Shown: positions 1 to 6,696 of the stretch, piece by piece
How positions within the stretch are numbered: the first letter of the stretch is position 1
How the letters are laid out: each line of letters opens with the position of its first letter
NCBI GenBank assembly: GCA_015492755.1
Contig: WGEM01000295.1
Coordinates: forward strand, 1-9,692
Length of the DNA stretch: 9,692 bases
Direction: 5' to 3'
Origin: Gemmatimonadota bacterium
GTDB taxonomy: Bacteria; Gemmatimonadota; Gemmatimonadetes; Longimicrobiales; Gaopeijiaceae
Notes under the pieces: model-generated
What the model saw: only the letters and a program-made list of their open reading frames with translations
Told to the model about the DNA's origin: nothing
Databases searched by the model: none
Program-made: the position numbers and the translations under genes

Positions 1-463
1 CCCGCCCCAGACCCACATCCACCTCCACCAGCACCCCCACGGTGCACCCGGCCTCCCGGCACGCCGCCGCCAGGCCGTCAAGGACGTCGGCGGAGTCCAG
101 CGCCACCTTGAGATCCCGGCCCGGCGCCAGCCGCGTCAGGCGGCGCAGCTTGGCGAAGCCCACCGGCGGATACGCCAGCAGGAGATCGTCGGTGAGCCCC
201 GCCATCGCCTCCGCTTCGCGCAGCGTGGCCACCGTGAGGCCGGCGGCGCCGATGTCCAATTGCATCCGCGCCACCGCTCGGGACTTGTGTGTCTTGATGT
301 GCGGCCGCCAATCGAGGTCGTGGGTCCGTGCGACGTCCGCCACACGGCGCGCGTTGGCACGGGCCCGTGTGAGATCCACAACCCCCAGGGGCGTCTCCAG
401 CTCCGGGTCCCGCAGGGCATCGGACAGGGCGCCCGGCTCGGCGTGTCTCGGCGCCGTGCTCAC
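1..463 (-). CDS. D-threonine aldolase / D-serine dehydratase-like PLP enzyme (3' part missing)
   Basis: This is the N-terminal 154 residues of a pyridoxal-phosphate enzyme of the alanine-racemase-fold (fold type III) group that includes D-threonine aldolase, D-3-hydroxyaspartate aldolase and eukaryotic-type D-serine dehydratase. These enzymes cleave or deaminate D-hydroxyamino acids in the cytoplasm. What is seen: an ETPLGVVDL opening (residues 23-31) typical of the family, and the PLP-lysine motif RPHIKTHKS at 53-61. K57 is the likely Schiff-base lysine, with K60 the second lysine of the motif. The barrel continues with LTVATLREAEAM and VLVEVDVGLGR before the window ends. The start is GTG at 463, overlapping the TGA of the upstream gene as GTGA, which indicates translational coupling. 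The C-terminal domain and its metal-binding residues lie outside the window, so aldolase and dehydratase cannot be told apart. No signal peptide is seen. Its link to the two lipoproteins upstream is unclear. Confidence 0.85.
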   Translation of the reverse strand, partial: MSTAPRHAEPGALSDALRDPELETPLGVVDLTRARANARRVADVARTHDLDWRPHIKTHKSRAVARMQLDIGAAGLTVATLREAEAMAGLTDDLLLAYPPVGFAKLRRLTRLAPGRDLKVALDSADVLDGLAAACREAGCTVGVLVEVDVGLGR

Positions 464-963
464 CCCAGGGCGTCCTCGATGGCGTCCAGGAAGTCCGTGT
501 CCGACTCGTCCACCGGCCCGTACCTCATCCAGCGGATGGTCCCGTTGCGGTCGATGAGGAAGGTGGCCGGCAATCCCAGAACCTGATAGAGCTCCATACC
601 CCGCATCTGAGGGTCGTGGAGGATGGTGTAGGTCACCCCGTACTCCTCCACGAACGCCGCCACCTGGAGGGCGGCATCGCCGCTGTCCATGGAGATGCCC
701 ACGATCTCGAAGCCGCGGTCCCGGTACCGCTCGTAGAGGCTCTGGAGAAACGGAGTCTCGTGCCGGCACGGCGCGCACCAGGTGGCCCAGAGATTGAGGA
801 GGACCACACGTCCACGAAGCGACGAGAGCGCCACGGTGTCGCCCTCCAGAGTGGCGGCCACGTACTCCGGCGCCGGCGCCCCCACCCGAGGACCCGCGGG
901 AGCCTCACGGGCCACGCAGCCCGCCAGGACCCAGAGCATCGCCACCGGCAGGACGCGCTTCAC
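460..963 (-). CDS. TlpA/ResA-like thiol-disulfide oxidoreductase, lipoprotein
   Basis: A 167-residue thioredoxin-fold protein predicted to act outside the cytoplasmic membrane on disulfides of exported proteins. The N-terminus is a short lipoprotein signal with the lipobox LAGC (13-16), so C16 is the predicted lipidated residue. The AhpC/TSA-Redoxin type domain follows: GAPAPEY at 28-34, the LRGRVVLLNLWATW strand, the active site WCAPC at 62-66 (C63 and C66), GISMDSGD at 89-96, and the cis-proline in LPATFLIDRNG (P132). All parts expected of a TlpA/ResA protein are present, and the length is normal. The start is GTG at 963, with a GGAGG ribosome site 7 bases upstream, overlapping the previous stop as GTGA; the next gene overlaps its own stop in the same way. 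It may reduce the cysteine cluster of the co-transcribed BNR lipoprotein; that is inference. A cytochrome c maturation role is less likely, as no ccm gene is visible. Confidence 0.93.
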   Translation of the reverse strand: MKRVLPVAMLWVLAGCVAREAPAGPRVGAPAPEYVAATLEGDTVALSSLRGRVVLLNLWATWCAPCRHETPFLQSLYERYRDRGFEIVGISMDSGDAALQVAAFVEEYGVTYTILHDPQMRGMELYQVLGLPATFLIDRNGTIRWMRYGPVDESDTDFLDAIEDALG

Positions 964-2237
964 GAGTCCGCCTCCGTCCCGGCGCGCCGGATGCGGACCA
1001 GGCGCACGCGCCGCTCCGTCCCCGAAACGTCCGTCCAGGCCAGGAACACCGACCCGTCGGGAGCGACGGCCGCCCGGGGAAAGCCCGTGCCTCGCGCCGC
1101 CGAGGCGGCGGCCACCGCGAGGGACTGCTCGTGGCTGCCGTCGGAGTGCAGGAGCCGCGCGCGCACCTCGGCGCTCTCGCCGCCGATGCGCTCCAGCCAG
1201 GTGAGGAGGAACGCTCCGTCCGGCAGCCCCACCAGATCCACCCGGCCGCTCGGGTTCCCGTCGTCCACCACCGCCGGCGCACCGAAGGTGGCCCCGTCGT
1301 CGGTGGAAAACGCCACCTTGACCCGCGGCTCGTTCCCGGCTGCGGTGAACCAGGCCACCCCCAGCACGTCACCCGCCACCGCCACCGCCGGGCCGTTCAC
1401 CGGGCAGCCGCCGATCTCCCACCCGTCGCGGTGCACCGGCCGGCCCTCCGTCCAGGCGCCGTCCACGAAGCGGGTGACGTAGATGTCGCGGATCTCCCCG
1501 GGGCTGCGGTCACGGTACGCCACCACACCTACACCCGACGGGGTGAGCACGGCGTCGGTCTGACAGCAGTCACAGGCCCGCTCGTCCAGGAGCTCTTCGG
1601 GTCCGGTGGCACCGTCCGCCGTGGCGGTGCGGAAGCGCACGGTCATCTCCCGCGCCGCCGCGTCGGGTGCGGTGTACTTGCGCCCGTCCAGCCAGACGAA
1701 CCCCATGGCGTCATCCACGGGGAAGGCACTCACGAACCCGTGCTCGGTGGGCGTACCGTCTTCGTGCGGCGTCCAGGGCTCCGACCAGGTGGCCCCGCCG
1801 TCGCTCGAGTGCGCGACGCGGATCCCGTAGTCGTAGCCTCCCTCCCTCCCGCGCTGGAGCCAGTGCACCCACAGCACCCCGTCGGGCCCCACGTGGACGG
1901 AGGGGAAATCCGCCCAGTTGACGAAGAACGACGTACTCTCCGCCACCGTCACCGGCTCCGTCCACCCTGCCCCGTCCCACGCAGCGAAGCGCACGGCGTG
2001 GACCTCGGCACCCACACGCTCCTGCCAAGTCATGACGACACCGTCGGCGGTAGCGGCCAGGCTTGGCTCGCCGCTCCCGGAACCCGCAGGAGCCGCGACG
2101 GACTCCGCCTGAAGAGTCGACGCCGGTCGCGCGGACGTCTCGGCGCCCTCAGGGGCGCATGCGGCGAGCGAGGTGAGGACCGCCAGGGTAACGGTCCGGG
2201 TACTCAGGGTAAGCCGGAGTGTGCGGGGTGCGTACAT
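960..2237 (-). CDS. BNR/sialidase-like beta-propeller lipoprotein with CDCC cysteine cluster
   Basis: A 425-residue exported lipoprotein, first gene of a three-gene operon. The signal peptide ends in the lipobox LAAC (24-27; C27 lipidated). The mature part is a predicted beta-propeller with two clear Asp boxes, SSDGGATW (144-151) and STDDGATF (311-318), plus degenerate repeats such as GWTEPVTV, AWTEGRPV and the closing VAPDGSVFLAWTD. A cysteine group stands out: C222, C224 and C225 in ACDCCQTD, and C278 in GGCPVNGP; these are the only cysteines besides C27. I recognise this pair of motifs from uncharacterised proteins annotated as sialidase-like. I do not see the arginine triad or RIP motif of true sialidases, so sialidase activity should not be assumed. 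The ATG at 2237 was chosen because it gives an intact lipoprotein signal and has GAGGAG 9 bases upstream; the frame stays open to 2579 but would overlap the divergent gene. Its stop overlaps the GTG of the TlpA-like gene. Confidence 0.85.
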   Translation of the reverse strand: MYAPRTLRLTLSTRTVTLAVLTSLAACAPEGAETSARPASTLQAESVAAPAGSGSGEPSLAATADGVVMTWQERVGAEVHAVRFAAWDGAGWTEPVTVAESTSFFVNWADFPSVHVGPDGVLWVHWLQRGREGGYDYGIRVAHSSDGGATWSEPWTPHEDGTPTEHGFVSAFPVDDAMGFVWLDGRKYTAPDAAAREMTVRFRTATADGATGPEELLDERACDCCQTDAVLTPSGVGVVAYRDRSPGEIRDIYVTRFVDGAWTEGRPVHRDGWEIGGCPVNGPAVAVAGDVLGVAWFTAAGNEPRVKVAFSTDDGATFGAPAVVDDGNPSGRVDLVGLPDGAFLLTWLERIGGESAEVRARLLHSDGSHEQSLAVAAASAARGTGFPRAAVAPDGSVFLAWTDVSGTERRVRLVRIRRAGTEADS

Positions 2238-2246
2238 TCGAACGAG

Positions 2247-2252
2247 CTCCTC
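2247..2252 (-). promoter_or_regulatory. Ribosome binding site of the BNR lipoprotein gene
   Basis: GAGGAG on the minus strand, 9 bases before ATG 2237. It decides the start of the gene against in-frame upstream ATG codons that would give a long, non-signal N-terminal extension. Confidence 0.7.
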
Positions 2253-2260
2253 GGGGTTCG

Positions 2261-2293
2261 CGGGGGCGCCCCCGACGATGCCGGGTTGCATCG
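2261..2293. repeat. Two adjacent inverted repeats in the BNR gene leader
   Basis: A perfect 14-base palindrome, CGGGGGCGCCCCCG (2261-2274), is followed by the inverted repeat CGATGC / GCATCG (2276-2281 and 2288-2293, 6-base loop). Both lie between the candidate promoter and the ribosome site of the lipoprotein operon. They could be a protein-binding site or folded leader RNA, but in DNA this GC-rich short palindromes also arise by chance. Confidence 0.4.
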
Positions 2294-2314
2294 CCGCGCG
2301 CGAGTCCGGAGAAT
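2286..2314 (+). promoter_or_regulatory. Weak candidate promoter of the peptidase-propeller-barrel gene
   Basis: TTGCAT (2286-2291), a 17-base spacer, and GAGAAT (2309-2314) match sigma70-type boxes at 4 of 6 positions each. It would overlap the candidate promoter on the other strand, as is common in short divergent regions, and leave a leader of nearly 100 bases. Other placements are possible. Confidence 0.22.
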
Positions 2315-2341
2315 CTGAATCGTGACGGCGGTGGGGGTCAA
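2313..2341 (-). promoter_or_regulatory. Candidate promoter of the BNR-TlpA-PLP enzyme operon
   Basis: On the minus strand, TTGACC (2341-2336) is a 5-of-6 match to a sigma70-type -35 box. A 17-base spacer leads to TCAGAT (2318-2313), a weak 3-of-6 match to a -10 box. Transcription would start near 2306, giving a leader of roughly 70 bases that carries the two inverted repeats. The position is right for the operon, but promoter consensus for this lineage is unknown to me, so the call is tentative. Confidence 0.35.
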
Positions 2342-2389
2342 CGTGTGCAGGATTCCCACAGACGGCCGTCGCACGGGACGGGGCGGGTG

Positions 2390-2397
2390 AAACGTTT
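2390..2397. promoter_or_regulatory. AAACGTTT palindrome, possible operator
   Basis: An 8-base perfect palindrome in an AT-rich patch (2389-2398) about 20 bases upstream of ATG 2419. The core resembles LacI/GalR-family operator centres such as those of PurR or RbsR, but the flanks do not extend the symmetry. It may equally be a chance site. Confidence 0.2.
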
Positions 2398-2418
2398 ACG
2401 ACTGAGGCGGACGAGGGT

Positions 2419-5400
2419 ATGAGCATCCCGAGGCAGGCGGCGCGCGGCGCTGCGGGGTTGATGGTGGCGGGAGCGCTTCTGGGCGTACCGGTGGAGGCGT
2501 CCGGGCAGTACTTCGGAAGGAACAAGGTCCAGTTCGACCAGTTCGACTTCCAGGTCCTCCGCACCGACCACTTCGACATCTACTTCTATCCCGAGGAAGC
2601 GGAGGCCGTCTTCGACGCGGCCCGCATGGGCGAGCGCTGGTACGAACGGCTGGCCCGGGCGTTCCAGCACGAGTTCGAGCGCCCCAAGCCTGTCATCTTC
2701 TACGCCGACCACCCGGACTTTCAGCAGACCAACACGCTCTCGGGGTTCATCGGAGAGGGCACCGGAGGCGTCACCGAGTCGCTGAAGAACCGGGTCATCA
2801 TGCCGCTCACCGGCTCGTACTGGGACACCGATCGTGTCCTGGGGCACGAGCTGGTGCACGCCTTCCAGTACAACATTGCCCAGTCCCGGCGCGGCGGGGG
2901 GTTGCAGGGCCTGGTGACGCTTCCCCTCTGGCTGGTGGAAGGGATGGCGGAATACCTCGCGGTGGGGCGGGACCACCCGCTCACCGCCATGTGGATCCGG
3001 GACGCCATCCGCAGGGACGACCTGCCAACCATCCGGCAGATGACTCGCGAGGCACGCTTCTTCCCTTACCGGTTCGGACAGGCGCTCTGGGCCTACATCG
3101 GCGGCACCTACGGTGACGACGCAGTCATTCAGGTGTACCGCCGGGCGCTCCGCATCGGCTTCGAGGGTGCCATCCAGCAGGTCCTGGGGCTCTCCACCGA
3201 CACGCTCTCGGGCCGCTGGAAGGCGCAGGTGGCGCGCGAGTACCTCCCCCTCCTGGAAGGCCGAAACGCCCCCGAGGACGAAGGGCATCTCATCCTGGCA
3301 CCCAGCACAGGGAGCGGTCGCACCAACATCTCGCCGGCCATCAGCCCGGACGGGCGGACGGTGGCATTCCTTTCCGAGCGCGATCTCTTCTCGGTAGATC
3401 TCTACCTGGCCGACGCACGCACCGGCAAGATCCTCCGCAAGCTCTCCAGCGCCAACTCCGACCCGCACATCGAGGCACTCCGCTACCTCGACTCCTCCGG
3501 CACGTGGTCCCCGGACTCGGAGCGCTTCGCGTACGTGGTCACCGCCGACGGCGACAATCAGCTCCAGATCGTCTCCGCCAAGAACGGCGCGGTGCTGGAA
3601 CGGGTGGCCTTCGATCACCTGGGCATCGGCGCCCTCACCAACCCTGCGTGGTCACCCGACGGTCGCTACATCGCGTTCTCCGGGTCGGTGGGCGGCATCA
3701 GCGACCTCTTCGTGTACGACCTGGAGTCGAAGGAGACGGTCCGGCTCACCAACGACAAGTACGCTGACCTCCAGCCCAACTGGTCTCCCGACGGCCGCAC
3801 CATCGTCTTCGCCAGCGACCGGGCGCCGGAGACGAACTTCGAGCGACTCACCTACGGTGCCTTCCAGCTCACCACCATCGACGTGGCCACCGGGCGCATC
3901 GCGGTGATCCCCGTCTTCGGGAACGTGAAGCACATCAACCCGGTGTACTCCGCCGACGGGCGCCGGATCTACTTCATCTCGGACCAGGACGGTTTCAGCG
4001 ACGTGTACGCGCTGGACCTGCGGGACGGATCGGTGCTGCGGATGACATCCGTGGCCACGGGCGTGAGCGGGCACACGTATCTCTCGCCGGCCATGTCGGT
4101 GTCCCCCGACGGACTCATGGCGTACACCGTCTTCGACGAGCTGGAGTTTCACATCTACACGAAGGACGTGAACACCGCCGGGCGGGTGGTGCAGGTCCCG
4201 CTGGACGCCCGGCGGCAGCCGGCGCGAAAGCTCGTGCCCACCCAGCCGGACCGCTTCAGCCGGGTGGCCACCTACCTGGCGGATGCCGAGACGGGGCTTC
4301 CGCCCTCCAACGCCTTCGGACCGGACGACGTGGAGCCCTACGATCCGGAGCTCTCGCTGGACTTCGTGGGCCAGCCTTCGCTGGGTGTGGGGACGGACAA
4401 TTTCGGCAACTACATCGGCGGCGGCGCGTCGGCCTACTTCAGCGACATGCTGGGGGACCGGGTGCTGGGTGTGGCGGCCCAGGCACAGGGAACCTTCAAG
4501 GATATCGGCGGGCAGGTCTTCTACGCCGACTTCTCCAGACGGTGGAACTGGGCGGTGAGCGCCGCACGGATCCCCTTCCTCCTGGGGTTCTACGACTTCG
4601 GCGTGGACCCGGTGCTGGACGAGAACGGGCAGCCCATCACCGACGACGAGGGCAACCCGCTGGTGCGACGGTATACCGGACTCGGGCGATACCGGATTTT
4701 CATCTCCTCCGCCGCCGGACAGGTCTCGTACCCCTTCTCGTCCACACAGCGCGTGGAGTTCCAACTGGGTCTGACGCGCTACAGCTATGACATCGAGCTG
4801 GACAAACTCTATCAGGACCAGTTCGGGCGGGTGGTGGACTTCGCCCGGCTGAACCAGGACGACCTCTGCGCCGAGCCCGGCGGGCGCCTCTGTGCGCCCG
4901 ACGCCGTGAACCTCGCGCAGGCGTCGGCGGCGCTGGTGGGCGACAACGCCTTTTTCGGCTTCACGTCGCCCATCCGCGGCGGCCGGTACCGCTTCGAGGT
5001 GGAGCTCACCAGCGGGTCGGTGGACTACACCACCATCATCGCCGACTGGCGGCGCTACTACAGCCCCGGCACGAACCTCACGGTGGCGGTGCGGGGCCTC
5101 CACTACGGGCGCTACGGCCTGGGCGCCGAAGAGAACACGCAGGGGGGCTTCGGGTTGCTGAACCCCCTCTTCCTCGGATTCGAGACCTTCATCCGCGGCT
5201 ATGCCTGGGAGAGCTTCAGCGGGGCGGAGTGTGTGGGAGGGTCCAACGGGAGCTGCCCCGTCCTGGACCGGCTCTTCGGACAACGCATCGCGCTGGCCAA
5301 CTTCGAGCTCCGCGTCCCGCTCGTCGGGGTGGAGCAGTTCGGGCTCATCAATTTCCCGTTCCTGCCCACCGAGCTCCTGGTCTTCGCCGACGGTGGGCTG

Positions 5401-5595
5401 GCCTGGGACGACGACAACCCGGCGACGCTGGAATTCAAGACGCGCACCGCCGAACGGGTTCCGGTCTTCTCCACCGGCGTCTCGGCGCGCTTCAACATCC
5501 TGGGCTTCCTCATCCTGGAAGCGTACTACGCCTACCCCTTCCAGAGGCCGGACAAGGGCTGGCACTGGGGCTTCCAGATCGCGCCCGGCTGGTAG
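2419..5595 (+). CDS. Peptidase MA-like / PD40 propeller / Omp85-like barrel outer-membrane protein
   Basis: A 1058-residue exported protein with three parts. Residues 1-30 are a signal peptide, likely cut near EASG/Q. Residues about 40-280 form a gluzincin (peptidase MA-like) domain: the zinc motif HELVH (143-147) with E144 as general base, and WLVEGMAEY (171-179), where E174 is the likely third zinc ligand. Residues about 300-600 carry six PD40/TolB-type repeats, near 305, 361, 408, 452, 507 and 556 (for example WSPDGRYIAF), so a six-bladed propeller is predicted. Residues about 640-1058 look like an Omp85/surface-antigen barrel: alternating strands, an IRGY motif (925-928) matching the conserved loop-6 motif of that superfamily, and a terminal aromatic in APGW. 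Two close cysteine pairs (C817/C825 and C938/C946) may form loop disulfides. The ATG at 2419 gives a complete signal peptide; GAGG at 2404-2407 is its best ribosome site. It is a single-gene unit closed by a strong hairpin. Substrate and function are unknown; proteolysis is inferred from intact motifs. Confidence 0.88.
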   Translation: MSIPRQAARGAAGLMVAGALLGVPVEASGQYFGRNKVQFDQFDFQVLRTDHFDIYFYPEEAEAVFDAARMGERWYERLARAFQHEFERPKPVIFYADHPDFQQTNTLSGFIGEGTGGVTESLKNRVIMPLTGSYWDTDRVLGHELVHAFQYNIAQSRRGGGLQGLVTLPLWLVEGMAEYLAVGRDHPLTAMWIRDAIRRDDLPTIRQMTREARFFPYRFGQALWAYIGGTYGDDAVIQVYRRALRIGFEGAIQQVLGLSTDTLSGRWKAQVAREYLPLLEGRNAPEDEGHLILAPSTGSGRTNISPAISPDGRTVAFLSERDLFSVDLYLADARTGKILRKLSSANSDPHIEALRYLDSSGTWSPDSERFAYVVTADGDNQLQIVSAKNGAVLERVAFDHLGIGALTNPAWSPDGRYIAFSGSVGGISDLFVYDLESKETVRLTNDKYADLQPNWSPDGRTIVFASDRAPETNFERLTYGAFQLTTIDVATGRIAVIPVFGNVKHINPVYSADGRRIYFISDQDGFSDVYALDLRDGSVLRMTSVATGVSGHTYLSPAMSVSPDGLMAYTVFDELEFHIYTKDVNTAGRVVQVPLDARRQPARKLVPTQPDRFSRVATYLADAETGLPPSNAFGPDDVEPYDPELSLDFVGQPSLGVGTDNFGNYIGGGASAYFSDMLGDRVLGVAAQAQGTFKDIGGQVFYADFSRRWNWAVSAARIPFLLGFYDFGVDPVLDENGQPITDDEGNPLVRRYTGLGRYRIFISSAAGQVSYPFSSTQRVEFQLGLTRYSYDIELDKLYQDQFGRVVDFARLNQDDLCAEPGGRLCAPDAVNLAQASAALVGDNAFFGFTSPIRGGRYRFEVELTSGSVDYTTIIADWRRYYSPGTNLTVAVRGLHYGRYGLGAEENTQGGFGLLNPLFLGFETFIRGYAWESFSGAECVGGSNGSCPVLDRLFGQRIALANFELRVPLVGVEQFGLINFPFLPTELLVFADGGLAWDDDNPATLEFKTRTAERVPVFSTGVSARFNILGFLILEAYYAYPFQRPDKGWHWGFQIAPGW

Positions 5596-5621
5596 GCGAA
5601 CGCGCCGGTCCGGAAAACGGC

Positions 5622-5658
5622 ACACGGCCCCGGACGCCCGTGGCGTCCGGGGCCGTGT
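5622..5658. terminator. Bidirectional intrinsic terminator hairpin
   Basis: A perfect 17-bp stem (5622-5638 with 5642-5658, arm ACACGGCCCCGGACGCC) closed by a 3-base CGT loop. It sits between convergent genes, 26 bases after the stop at 5595 and about 80 bases beyond the mlaD stop on the other strand. AAAA at 5613-5616 on its left would be read as a U run by minus-strand transcripts; the right side (TTGTGT) is only partly T-rich. It probably stops transcription from both sides. Confidence 0.8.
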
Positions 5659-5736
5659 TGTGTCCGCGGGATCATGTGAACGCGTTGCGGGCCGCGGCGA
5701 ACCCAACGCGGTCCGCTCTCTTACTCGGACAGGCTC

Positions 5737-6696
5737 CTAGAAGATAGAGATGTTGACGAAGCGCTTCGGGTTCTCGCGGAACTCCGCCAGCAGCGCGGCC
5801 AGTTCCGCGGCGGCGGCGTTCACGTTCACGTAGAGGGTGGAGTCCCGAACCAGCCGGCCGAGTGTGCCCTCGCCTGACTCCACCCGAGCCAGGATGGCGC
5901 GCAGGCTGGAGAGGGTGGCGTCCACCTCCCGCCCGGTCTCGTTCAGCGACGCCATCATGGAATCCGCGCGGGCGATGGCCCGCGTCAGATCCGGCCCCAC
6001 CTCCTCGGTGGTGCGCTGCACGCCTTCGGCGGCCTCCCGGAGCGAGACCGTGAGCGCGCGGATCTCTCCGCGCTGCTCCCGGATCACCTCCGACATCTGG
6101 CTGAGGAGGCCTTCCAGCTCCCGGGCTCCGCCCTGCATGGCGGCCACGGTGGAGTCATCCAGGAAGGCTTCCACCTGGCGCAGGACCCTGTTGGCGTGCG
6201 TGCTCAGGTCGTCCACCGAGCCCAGGATGCCGCCGGCGCGGCCACCCTCCCCCGGGAGTGTGTCGCCCTCCTCCACGAATCCCGGCCCGGGGCCGGGGAG
6301 GATCTCCACCGTCCGCCCGCCGAAGATGCCGGCGGCGCCCAGACGCGTGCGCGAGCCTTCCGGGATCTTCCACTCACCCTCCACCTCGAGGGTGATGGTG
6401 ACCTCTCCGTCGGGACGCATCTCGAAGGAGTGGATCCTCCCGATGTTCACGCCCCGCATCTGGATGGGATCCCCCCTCCGCACTCCGCCGGCGTCGTCCA
6501 CCACCGTGTGGACCATGTAGCGCCCCCGCAGCGTGGCGGGATCGGTGAGCAGGAAGAGAACCGTGATGAAGGAGAGCAGCCCGGCGATCACAAAAACCCC
6601 CAGCCGGGCCTCGCTCACGCCGCGCGCACGCGGCAGATGCTGCGCAACCTCCGCCTCGGGCGGCCCCGCCGCCCCGGCGCGCGTCGAATCGTTCAT
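5737..6696 (-). CDS. mlaD: MlaD-like MCE-domain substrate-binding protein of ABC lipid transporter
   Basis: A 319-residue membrane-anchored MCE protein, the periplasmic subunit that binds or channels lipid for the adjacent MlaE/MlaF-type transporter. Residues 1-30 are cytosolic, and one transmembrane helix follows at about 32-50. The MCE domain covers about 60-137, with VDDAGGVRRGDPIQMRGVNIGRI (66-88) and the closing GIFGGRTVEILPG (123-135) typical of MlaD-type domains. A long helical, coiled-coil-prone stretch fills about 160-275, and the protein ends in NPKRFVNISIF. It is longer than E. coli MlaD because of this C-terminal extension, a layout seen in single-MCE proteins that may form a tube across the periplasm. 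The ATG overlaps the mlaF stop as ATGA and has GGAAGG 6 bases upstream. It is the last gene of the operon. Confidence 0.93.
   Translation of the reverse strand: MNDSTRAGAAGPPEAEVAQHLPRARGVSEARLGVFVIAGLLSFITVLFLLTDPATLRGRYMVHTVVDDAGGVRRGDPIQMRGVNIGRIHSFEMRPDGEVTITLEVEGEWKIPEGSRTRLGAAGIFGGRTVEILPGPGPGFVEEGDTLPGEGGRAGGILGSVDDLSTHANRVLRQVEAFLDDSTVAAMQGGARELEGLLSQMSEVIREQRGEIRALTVSLREAAEGVQRTTEEVGPDLTRAIARADSMMASLNETGREVDATLSSLRAILARVESGEGTLGRLVRDSTLYVNVNAAAAELAALLAEFRENPKRFVNISIF

Noticed and set aside
616..1482. 288-residue open frame on the plus strand
   Set aside because: It spans antisense parts of both the TlpA-like and BNR genes; no motif or ribosome site supports it.
960..2237. Calling the BNR protein a sialidase
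   Set aside because: Only Asp boxes are seen; the RIP motif and arginine triad of active sialidases are not visible.
1131..2318. 395-residue open frame on the plus strand
   Set aside because: It is antisense to the BNR lipoprotein gene, and its composition (H, R, G, P and V runs) lacks any fold signature.
2238..2579. N-terminal extension of the BNR lipoprotein frame
   Set aside because: It would bury the lipoprotein signal 114 residues in and overlap the divergent gene; the ATG at 2237 with GAGGAG is far better.
2338..3618. 426-residue open frame on the minus strand
   Set aside because: It lies antisense to the peptidase domain and has low-complexity composition typical of shadow frames; the + frame has clear motifs.
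4606..4665. Asp-rich loop in the barrel protein (residues about 730-749) as a calcium-binding repeat
   Set aside because: The spacing does not match an RTX or EF-hand repeat; it is most simply an acidic surface loop.
3652..5706. 684-residue open frame on the minus strand
   Set aside because: It is fully antisense to the barrel protein gene, is rich in R/G/P/V/H/E with no recognisable domain, and is explained by GC-rich third positions.
5681..5710. CGCGTTG / CAACGCG inverted repeat near the end of the mla operon
   Set aside because: Only 7 bp with a 16-base loop and no T run; the adjacent 17-bp hairpin is the convincing terminator.
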